40,407 nucleotides of DNA, taken from assembly GCA_902496275.1 (NCBI GenBank), contig CABVAC010000015.1:1-40407 (forward strand), given 5' to 3'. Shown piece after piece: positions 8,382-14,044 of this stretch. The position numbers and the translations under genes were made by a program. Numbering within the stretch: the first letter of the stretch is position 1; each line of letters begins with the position of its first letter. This DNA comes from an uncultured Collinsella sp. (GTDB lineage Bacteria; Actinomycetota; Coriobacteriia; Coriobacteriales; Coriobacteriaceae). The notes beneath the pieces were generated by a model. That model was not told the DNA's origin, did not search any database, and saw only the letters and a program-made list of their open reading frames with translations.

Positions 8382-9051
8382 AACAGAAAGGAGGGGGCTT
8401 GCTCGCGGCCGCAAAAAGCAGACAAGAGCCAAGCGAAAGCGCCACCTAATTGTGTCCAATGGAAAGGTGACCGAAACCGAATATTTTAACTTCCTTATTA
8501 CTGAAATGGACGTTCGCGGAAGCGTGCTGTATCGGCATATTGACGGAGACCCTTTGAAGGTGGCTAAGCAGCTTTCGCGAGAGCTCGATTCAGATAAAAA
8601 GGCCGTTAAAGCAGGCGAAATCGAAGCATTGAGTTCCGCATGTATCGTGGTCGATTCAGATGAGTTCAGAAACCTAGCCGCAGCAGAACGAGAAGCAAAG
8701 ACAAAAGGAGTTAGGCTCGCGATCTCCAATCCATGCTTTGAAGTATGGCTTATCGATCATGTCTCACCATGCCCGGAAACTTTTGCATCGACGCCACAAT
8801 GTGAGAAAAGAGCGCGCGACCTTGGCGTTCTAAAATCTACTGACCCCAACAGGTCCTCCGCGTCAAAGTTCAAGTCGGTAAATCTCGAAATAATTGACGG
8901 CAACAAGGGCCAGGCTTTGACCAATGCCGCAAAGCACAATACGGATGATAAACGTCGTGCAAGAGAAATGAATCCGGACAACGTTGCCGCCTATCAAGTA
9001 TGGACAGACTTGCCTGATCTTGTAGATGACGTATTTGGGTCGGGTAACTAG
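8374..9051 (+). CDS. RloB-like protein, probable effector partner of the ATPase
   Basis: This 225-residue protein begins with a basic segment (RRGLARGRKKQTRAKRKR) and then HLIVSNGKVTETEYFNF. That corresponds to the family's usual 'EG..TE..YF' box, but Glu before Gly is replaced by Asn. The acidic VVDSDEF follows at residues 92-98, then ISNPCFEVWLIDH at 117-129, the most characteristic RloB motif. The Glu plus DxD pattern is reminiscent of Toprim-type metal sites, but this is an inference. It overlaps the ATPase gene. No restriction-modification genes are next to it, unlike the original 'R-M linked ORF' setting. Confidence 0.8.
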   Translation: MAKTERRGLARGRKKQTRAKRKRHLIVSNGKVTETEYFNFLITEMDVRGSVLYRHIDGDPLKVAKQLSRELDSDKKAVKAGEIEALSSACIVVDSDEFRNLAAAEREAKTKGVRLAISNPCFEVWLIDHVSPCPETFASTPQCEKRARDLGVLKSTDPNRSSASKFKSVNLEIIDGNKGQALTNAAKHNTDDKRRAREMNPDNVAAYQVWTDLPDLVDDVFGSGN

Positions 9052-9111
9052 TGTGATTCAACCCGCGTTAGGGGCAGTCTTTTAACTCAAAAAGTTGTAA
9101 ACGAGGTAGCA

Positions 9112-9297
9112 ATGCTTTGGAGCTATGTTCAGCTAGATGACGGCACTGGTCGAGCTGCACAAGAAGATCATTCAATAGCGGACGAGGCAAATTCAACATT
9201 ACCGATTTCGCTCAACGACTCTATGTCAATCGACCATGCAGTTGAGTTAACCATTACGGGCATGCCCAACGCGCTCAGGCTCTTGGAGAACTCATGA
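9112..9297 (+). CDS. Small protein, putative antitoxin of the Fic/Doc module
   Basis: ATG 9112, with a GAGG-type ribosome site, encodes 61 residues (start MLWSYVQLDDGTG), acidic overall. Its stop overlaps the next gene's start as ATGA, the usual layout of a toxin-antitoxin pair with the antitoxin first. No DNA-binding motif is obvious and no Phd-type signature is seen, so the antitoxin role comes only from position and size. It may be a shortened member of a longer family. Confidence 0.55.
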   Translation: MLWSYVQLDDGTGRAAQEDHSIADEANSTLPISLNDSMSIDHAVELTITGMPNALRLLENS

Positions 9298-9809
9298 TGG
9301 CGGCTACGCGGCGGAGCGCTCGTCCGTTCGCGCCGCTCGTGCTCGATGATGCCAGTTCGCTCGAAGCCATAGCCGGCGCCGTCATGCGCCTTCACAGTGC
9401 GCTGCTAACAATCGGACGCTGCTATACCACCGTTGCCGCGGACGACAGGGCTACGCTCGAGCTAGGACGCATCGAGTCCGTGCTTGCGGGCGCGTTCTGC
9501 ACGATATTCGGCCAATCGCCAGCCGATCGTTTCACGGACATCTTTGACCAGGTCGCCTACGTGGCCGAGCACATGGTCAAGGACCACATCTTCGAGGACG
9601 GCAACAAACGCACCAGCCTTATCTTTGCGTTGTCCGTCCTAAGGTTCGCCGGCACTCCGGTCGTGCTGTCCGACAGCCCCGAACCCAAAGACAACCAGTA
9701 CTACGCCTGGATCCAGGACCTCGTTGCCAGACGCCGCACGCTCGACGATCTAGCCAACGAGCTGAGGTGCCATTGCATCGTGAGCTCCGACGACGCTTCG
9801 CACGTATAA
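9294..9809 (+). CDS. Fic/Doc family toxin (death-on-curing type)
   Basis: The 171-residue protein carries the Fic active-site loop HIFEDGNKR at residues 98-106: the catalytic His plus the phosphate-binding GNKR. It also has the preceding Doc-like helices (RIESVLAGAF, FDQVAYVAEHMV). Fic proteins transfer AMP or phosphate from nucleotides to target proteins. Doc phosphorylates elongation factor Tu. The short length and the position after a small acidic protein favour a Doc-type toxin. No inhibitory (S/T)xxxE(G/N) helix is evident in the protein itself, so inhibition would have to come from the partner. GC content is back to the high chromosomal level. Confidence 0.85.
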   Translation: MMAATRRSARPFAPLVLDDASSLEAIAGAVMRLHSALLTIGRCYTTVAADDRATLELGRIESVLAGAFCTIFGQSPADRFTDIFDQVAYVAEHMVKDHIFEDGNKRTSLIFALSVLRFAGTPVVLSDSPEPKDNQYYAWIQDLVARRRTLDDLANELRCHCIVSSDDASHV

Positions 9810-9854
9810 AATCAAAGCGTCCCACACGCCGGTTTTCAATTGATTGGACGCCAC

Positions 9855-10643
9855 ATGGAGATCCCCAACACCCTGTGCAGCAATGTATACGACTTTGCGT
9901 TTTGCCCCGAGCCCTGCTACGACCGCCTAGTCGACCTCGCCGATCCCGAGGACTGGGGTCCCGGCAACCGCATTCTCAAAAACTACCTGTCGTTTTCGTT
10001 TAGCCGCGCGGTGTTCCTGACCGAGCGCGACGTGGACCAGACCGCGCCTTCCAACCTGCCGTTGGTGTTCGACGACGATCGCTGCCTATTCAACACCGGC
10101 CTGTACACGCGCCGCTACGAGACCATCTACGGCCTGTTTGAGCCCAATACCAAGCCAGACGCGCGCCAGCGCTGGTTTTTGAAGGGCTTCTTTAAAGAAA
10201 GCGACCCCATGTTGGTCTCATTTGAGTACCTGCCGTGCCGTGTACGCTTTGCCGAGGACCCTTCCGAGCTAGTCTTTGACTACCGCCTTCCCATCCGCTC
10301 CAACATCGACCATATTCTGGGCGACGAGGAGAACCTGACGCGCATTCCCGCCAGCCTGATGGGGGAGGGCAACTCGCTGCTGCTGCGCCGTGCCTTTGAG
10401 GGAGCCGTCGTCGAGGCCGCCCGCCGCGCCGCAGCCAACTACACGCTCGCGGTGCCGCAGTTCTACGGCGCCCGGATCCAGCTGCTCTTGCCGCTGTGCC
10501 TGACCGGCGACAAGCCCGAACTGGCGCTGACCATCCAGCGCGAGGACGGCTTCTACGCAGCGCGCACCTGCCTCACGCTCGACATGGCCTACAACAACGC
10601 ACGACTTATCTGCCGCCCCGAGACCTCGTGGATTAAACGATAA
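9855..10643 (+). CDS. DUF3825 domain protein
   Basis: The protein of about 262 residues matches the DUF3825 pattern along its whole length: an N-terminal DFAFCPEPCYDRL, 'GNRILKNYLSFSFSR', 'LFNTGLYTRRYETIYGLFEP', and a C-terminal 'YGARIQLLLPLCLTGDKPEL' followed by 'YNNARLICRPETSWI'. The family's biochemical role is not established. It often occurs alone or attached to nucleic-acid-related domains, so I name no function. I prefer ATG 9855 to TTG 9840. It lies 45 bases after the Fic gene on the same strand and just before tRNA-Val. Confidence 0.8.
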   Translation: MEIPNTLCSNVYDFAFCPEPCYDRLVDLADPEDWGPGNRILKNYLSFSFSRAVFLTERDVDQTAPSNLPLVFDDDRCLFNTGLYTRRYETIYGLFEPNTKPDARQRWFLKGFFKESDPMLVSFEYLPCRVRFAEDPSELVFDYRLPIRSNIDHILGDEENLTRIPASLMGEGNSLLLRRAFEGAVVEAARRAAANYTLAVPQFYGARIQLLLPLCLTGDKPELALTIQREDGFYAARTCLTLDMAYNNARLICRPETSWIKR

Positions 10644-10728
10644 AGGGCGGTTTAACTGCGGGTTTGCCGATTGCTTTGGTTGCTTTGGCTTGGCTAGCAC
10701 CCACGAATTTAAAATCGGGGGCAAAAAG

Positions 10729-10756
10729 TTCTTGGTAAACCAGGCGCGGCTATGAT
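10729..10756 (+). promoter_or_regulatory. Putative promoter of tRNA-Val
   Basis: TTCTTG (10729-10734), 16 bases, TATGAT (10751-10756), 25 bases before the tRNA 5' end. The -35 is weak, the -10 good. Confidence 0.5.
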
Positions 10757-10781
10757 AGTATCTCTTTTGCCGAAAGGCGAC

Positions 10782-10856
10782 GGGCGATTGGCTCAGGGGT
10801 AGAGCATATCCTTCACACGGATGGGGTCACAAGTTCGAATCTTGTATCGCCCACCA
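10782..10856 (+). tRNA. tRNA-Val (anticodon CAC)
   Basis: Full cloverleaf: acceptor GGGCGAT/ATCGCCC, D-arm GCTC..GAGC, anticodon stem TATCC/GGATG with loop TTCACAC (anticodon CAC, reads GUG), variable loop GGGTC, T-arm ACAAG TTCGAAT CTTGT, and an encoded CCA end at 10854-10856. A terminator follows 11 bases later. Confidence 0.95.
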
Positions 10857-10866
10857 TCTAAAGCAC

Positions 10867-10901
10867 AGGTCAGAGGTGTTGTGCCTCTGACCTTTTTCTT
10901 T
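10867..10901 (+). terminator. Rho-independent terminator of tRNA-Val
   Basis: AGGTCAGAGG (10867-10876) and CCTCTGACCT (10884-10893) form a perfect 10-bp stem with a 7-base loop, followed by TTTTTCTTTTT. Confidence 0.95.
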
Positions 10902-11236
10902 TTGACACCAAGGCCGACACCAAAATCGAATCGAAGTCGTATAAGGCGTCATTTTTTTCGCGCCCTTTTTGATGACGCCATTGCATGTTTTGTATAAAAC
11001 ACATCCGTATTTTCATTGAACTCCCCATGTGATTCGAGCGCAAATGTGGAGACAGGGACCGCATGCCCAGAGCGCCTTCCAGCGGATTTCTATCACACGA
11101 CGGTTTTTCGGCAGAACTCGTCAAGCTTTTGGTCAGCGTTTGGTCAGCTTCCGGTACTTACCCGCATGATGCCCCGGTAGATAATCGTCCACGACCACAA
11201 CCGCACGGTCTACGGCCGATACCAGGGGAGGCGCAA
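10902..11236. other. Gene-free stretch after tRNA-Val
   Basis: No supported gene. It contains GGCGTCAT (10945-10952) and ATGACGCC (10972-10979), an 8-bp inverted repeat whose loop is full of T, plus the repeated phrase TTGGTCAGC near 11130-11147. A tRNA 3' flank is a frequent element integration site, but no attachment-site duplication of the tRNA end is found in this window. Confidence 0.4.
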
Positions 11237-12391
11237 ATGGACGAAATCGTCTGCGCAAACACCGCATTCCGCTATTGGCGCTGCCCACCGCAGGTGCGCG
11301 ACCTCTACCCGCGCCTACCCAACTCCGAAGAAGGCTGGCGAGCTCTATCCCAAGCCCCTTTCGTAACCGACGTCCTCAAGACCCCAGTCATCACAGCAGC
11401 ATCAACTCGAAGCAACCTACATTCCGAGACAAGACGGACCATCCGATGGAACAGCGCCTATACAGAGAAGGTCTCGATCGACACGGGCATGGGCTTTAGC
11501 GTCACAGACCCTCTTCATACGCTATTTACCATGACTCGAAGCGTTTCTTCATGCGACCTGGTTCTGGCCATGTACGAGCTCTGCGGATGGTTTTCGGTTT
11601 TTAAACCATCGCCCGCGGTCGACATGGCACTTGAGCAAGCAAAATCAGAAGAAGAGCAGTACACCACAGAAAGTCTTTTTGAACTAGATGAAACCCAAGA
11701 CGAGGCCCCATGGAAGCGAGTCTATGCTCGGGCGAGCCAGAAGGACAGCGAGAATGATCAAAGTGGGCAGCAGAATGACGGATCCGGAAATAAAGCAAAC
11801 GGAAAAGGCACATCGCTCTGGATGAGAAAGCCTCTTATTGAAATAGAAGAACTGTACAGATTTGCAGCGAAGGTTAAGGGCGAGATGTGGGGAAAACAAT
11901 TCTACGAAGCCGCACGGCAGGTAATGGGTATTGCGGCATCCCCGCTAGAAGTTGCTGGAATCATGTTGCTAAGTCTTCCGAGGCGTACTGGCGGAGCGGA
12001 GTTTAAAAACATATACGTCAACGACTTAACACCGCTGTCGAATTCAGCTCGAAAAATCGCAGGTCAGAAAATCTGTTACGGCGATATCGTCATCGTAAAC
12101 CCAATAATAATGAAAGCTGTGATTATCGAACTTCAGGGAGAGGTTATCCATGGTTCAGGCGCCGTGCTGGACCACGATGCCGCACGAATGACAGCATTAC
12201 AAAGCATGGGATACGACGTATTTCTTGTAACCCATGACATGCTCAATGATCACGATCAGCTTGATGCCATCATTCACAGTGTGTGTGAGCGATTGGAGTT
12301 GCGCTACAAACCAAAAACCGAGGCGATGAGATGCGCTGAGACCAGATTGCGAGCCAACGTTCTGTGCAATTGGCTTGGTATTGGTAAGTAA
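11237..12391 (+). CDS. Hypothetical protein with DUF559/Vsr-like PD-(D/E)XK C-terminus
   Basis: ATG 11237 is preceded by GGGGAGG (11225-11231), which decides the start over the longer frame from 11063. The 384-residue protein has an N-terminal part (CANTAFRYWRCPPQVRDLYP, residues 6-25) reminiscent of AbiEi-like proteins and a low-complexity charged linker at about 165-192. The C-terminus reads YGDIVIVNP (281-289), VIIELQGEVIHGSGAVLDHD (295-314), then AARMTALQSMGYDVFLVTHD. The Asp...Glu-x-Gln-Gly...His...Asp..Arg...Gly-Tyr-x-Val spacing resembles DUF559/Vsr-like endonuclease folds. The match is by eye only. It stands alone with no partner gene. Confidence 0.6.
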   Translation: MDEIVCANTAFRYWRCPPQVRDLYPRLPNSEEGWRALSQAPFVTDVLKTPVITAASTRSNLHSETRRTIRWNSAYTEKVSIDTGMGFSVTDPLHTLFTMTRSVSSCDLVLAMYELCGWFSVFKPSPAVDMALEQAKSEEEQYTTESLFELDETQDEAPWKRVYARASQKDSENDQSGQQNDGSGNKANGKGTSLWMRKPLIEIEELYRFAAKVKGEMWGKQFYEAARQVMGIAASPLEVAGIMLLSLPRRTGGAEFKNIYVNDLTPLSNSARKIAGQKICYGDIVIVNPIIMKAVIIELQGEVIHGSGAVLDHDAARMTALQSMGYDVFLVTHDMLNDHDQLDAIIHSVCERLELRYKPKTEAMRCAETRLRANVLCNWLGIGK

Positions 12392-12416
12392 TAATGTTCA
12401 AGTGAGCATTATTACT
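12387..12416 (+). terminator. 10-bp hairpin overlapping the stop codon of the nuclease-like gene
   Basis: AGTAATAATG (12387-12396) and CATTATTACT (12407-12416) are exact reverse complements, and the TAA stop lies in the left arm. There is no real T-run, so it may be a weak terminator or an mRNA-stabilising 3' hairpin. Confidence 0.5.
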
Positions 12417-12459
12417 ACTTTATATGCTGCCAGTAATTAAGTGCCATTTTAAAACCACG

Positions 12460-12593
12460 CCGGTTTACTACGTTGGATTGGGGGTAGCTGAGCACACCGA
12501 ATTCGTCGCTCGTAAAACCGCAGGTAGAATGCCTGCCCGTTTTGCGAATGTAGGCGTGTGGTCGGAAATCCGGGAATCCTCGTAGTAAACCGG
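12460..12593. repeat. 134-bp inverted-repeat element, copy A (MITE-like or structured RNA)
   Basis: CCGGTTTACTACG (12460-12472) and CGTAGTAAACCGG (12581-12593) form perfect 13-bp ends. Inside are GGATTGG and AAAACCGCAGGTAGA, also present in copy B at 13505-13642, and a GTGGTCG block near the right end. The conserved left flank (GCCATTT.AAAACCA) extends beyond the arm. No coding frame is shared between the copies. It may be a miniature mobile element, or a transcribed structured RNA. Confidence 0.75.
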
Positions 12594-12860
12594 TCCGTTT
12601 ATGAAGCGACCAGCTGGCGCGAGCTGCGCACGGTTCAGTAAATTGACCCGAAGGCGCGGAGAGGGGCTCAGACGAAACCCTCCCGCGGAAGCACCGCGGA
12701 TTGCTTTGTTCTGGCCGGCGGCACCTGGGGCGACATGCGCGCCCCGGGAAGGAGGGCGGCGGGCTTGCCGCTGCCCGCGGGGCGCGCCCCGCGGGCTATT
12801 TCGGGCATCGTGTGTCCCTTCGGCCCCGCGCCTTTCCACGCACCGTAAAATCTTTTCCAA
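12594..12860. other. Very GC-rich, gene-free stretch upstream of the first tRNA-Ala
   Basis: No credible gene. It includes an exact 24-bp palindrome at 12773-12796 (left half GCCCGCGGGGCG). A similar GC-rich filler precedes the second tRNA-Ala. Confidence 0.5.
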
Positions 12861-12868
12861 AATTGTCC

Positions 12869-12897
12869 TTGCATCGGCGGGGGAGTTCCCGTATAGT
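12869..12897 (+). promoter_or_regulatory. Promoter of tRNA-Ala copy 1
   Basis: TTGCAT (12869-12874), 17 bases, TATAGT (12892-12897), 12 bases before the tRNA. The same pair is conserved upstream of copy 2. Confidence 0.8.
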
Positions 12898-12909
12898 ACT
12901 TTCTCGCAC

Positions 12910-12982
12910 GGGGGCGTAGCTCAGCTGGGAGAGCGCTTGACTGGCAGTCAAGAGGTCAGGGGTTCGATCCCCCTCGTCTCCA
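12910..12982 (+). tRNA. tRNA-Ala (anticodon GGC), copy 1
   Basis: Cloverleaf with acceptor GGGGGCG/CGTCTCC (two G-U pairs), anticodon stem CTTGA/TCAAG and loop CTGGCAG (anticodon GGC), T-arm AGGGG TTCGATC CCCCT, discriminator A. The CCA end is not encoded (CCC follows). Identical to copy 2 at 13897-13969. Confidence 0.95.
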
Positions 12983-12998
12983 CCCGAGCATTGAATGA

Positions 12999-13026
12999 GG
13001 CTCCAACGCAAGTTGGGGCCTTTTTT
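12999..13026 (+). terminator. Terminator of tRNA-Ala copy 1
   Basis: GGCTCCAAC, loop GCAA, GTTGGGGCC, then TTTTTT. Confidence 0.95.
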
Positions 13027-13151
13027 CATATCTATCGATTTACACCATGTGTTGACTGGGCAGCATCTTGGCGACATACCCATTGTTAATTACGAATATG
13101 AATGTTAATAACTTTACGTTTCTGGATAGCAAACCTAGTCTGCAGCGCCAA

Positions 13152-13183
13152 TAACAAAGAGGCCGGGCGTAATGCCCGGCCTC
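13152..13183 (-). terminator. Terminator of the minus-strand tRNA
   Basis: On the minus strand GAGGCCGGGC, loop ATTAC, GCCCGGCCTC, then TTTGTTATT. Perfect 10-bp stem. Confidence 0.9.
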
Positions 13184-13192
13184 GAAATACTC

Positions 13193-13268
13193 TGGTGGGC
13201 CCTCCGGGATTCGAACCCAGAACCCAGGGATTATGAGTCCCCTGCGCTAACCGTTGCGCCAAGAGCCC
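13193..13268 (-). tRNA. tRNA with CAT anticodon (elongator Met, or Ile2)
   Basis: The minus strand gives acceptor GGGCTCT/AGGGCCC, a compact D-arm (GGCGCAACGGTTAGCGC), anticodon stem GGGGA/TCCCT with loop CTCATAA (anticodon CAT), T-arm CTGGG TTCGAAT CCCGG and an encoded CCA. It lacks the three G-C pairs of an initiator anticodon stem as such (the first pair is G-U). Elongator Met and lysidine-modified Ile2 cannot be separated by eye. The terminator follows. Confidence 0.9.
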
Positions 13269-13504
13269 TTATGAACGGTGAATGCAATTCTAGCAAAGGC
13301 AACTCAGGCCTAATTTCTTCGCTTCACGTCGTGAAATACTACCATGCACGAGCAAGTCGCACAACGCAAGATCAAGTTCGATGCTAAACAACAGCTAATC
13401 TAGGCCCGTCGCAGATAAGAAGTGTTTTATAAAAAGTTAAGGCCTTAAAATCAGGGCTTCAAGACATTTCAGCGTGAAATCAACCTGATGCCATTTCAAA
13501 ACCA
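13269..13504. other. Gene-free intergenic stretch before repeat copy B
   Basis: Nothing coding is seen. It would contain the promoter of the minus-strand tRNA near its left end. Together with the GC-rich 13643-13850 part it forms a gene-free interval of about 600 bases broken only by the repeat element. Confidence 0.4.
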
Positions 13505-13642
13505 TGCTGGTTTACTACGACGGATTGGCGACCTTCAACCACCGCGTGTTCTCAGTTTGCAAAACCGCAGGTAGAGAGTCCGACGGTTACACGAAAAGGC
13601 GTGCGTGGTCGAACATTCAAGATACATCGTAGTAAACCGGCA
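13505..13642. repeat. 138-bp inverted-repeat element, copy B
   Basis: TGCTGGTTTACTACGA (13505-13520) pairs with TCGTAGTAAACCGGCA (13627-13642), 16 bp with one G-U. The internal blocks GGATTGG, AAAACCGCAGGTAGA and GCGTGGTCGAA are shared with copy A. One arm carries C and the other T at a pairing site, so the G-U change preserves pairing, which hints that the RNA fold matters. Confidence 0.75.
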
Positions 13643-13855
13643 TAGTTCTGAGGCACAGATGAGGGACGGCTCGCAATCGGACCCGATAATGGGACTGGCG
13701 ACGCATAGGAAATCCGGTTGCGCGGAGAGGGTCGCGTTCCGCGCGCCAAGTCGGCCGGCGTAGGGGCCGTGCGGGGGCCAGGCGCTCCGCAGGCTGGCCC
13801 GGCCCCGCGGGACTCCGGCGCCCGCCCCCCCCGGAAAGTTTTTCCAAAATTGTCC

Positions 13856-13884
13856 TTGCATCGCCGTCCGAGTTCCCGTATAGT
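13856..13884 (+). promoter_or_regulatory. Promoter of tRNA-Ala copy 2
   Basis: TTGCAT (13856-13861), 17 bases, TATAGT (13879-13884), followed 12 bases later by the tRNA. Confidence 0.8.
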
Positions 13885-13896
13885 ACTTCTTCGCAC

Positions 13897-13969
13897 GGGG
13901 GCGTAGCTCAGCTGGGAGAGCGCTTGACTGGCAGTCAAGAGGTCAGGGGTTCGATCCCCCTCGTCTCCA
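13897..13969 (+). tRNA. tRNA-Ala (anticodon GGC), copy 2
   Basis: Identical in sequence to copy 1 at 12910-12982. The promoter, the spacer to the terminator (CCCGAGCATTGAATGA) and the terminator are also copied, so the whole cassette of about 170 bases was duplicated. The ABC-F gene starts 32 bases after the terminator. Confidence 0.95.
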
Positions 13970-13985
13970 CCCGAGCATTGAATGA

Positions 13986-14013
13986 GGCTCCAACGCAAGT
14001 TGGGGCCTTTTTT
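13986..14013 (+). terminator. Terminator of tRNA-Ala copy 2
   Basis: GGCTCCAAC, GCAA, GTTGGGGCC and TTTTTT. It lies immediately upstream of the ABC-F gene with no room for another promoter. Confidence 0.95.
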
Positions 14014-14044
14014 CATATAGGAACACAAGGTCAAAGGCGGCACC

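Noticed and set aside
10902..11236. Possible tRNA-Val integration site for a mobile element
   Set aside because: No duplicate of the tRNA 3' end elsewhere in the window and no adjacent integrase; the only integrase relic is 6 kb away.
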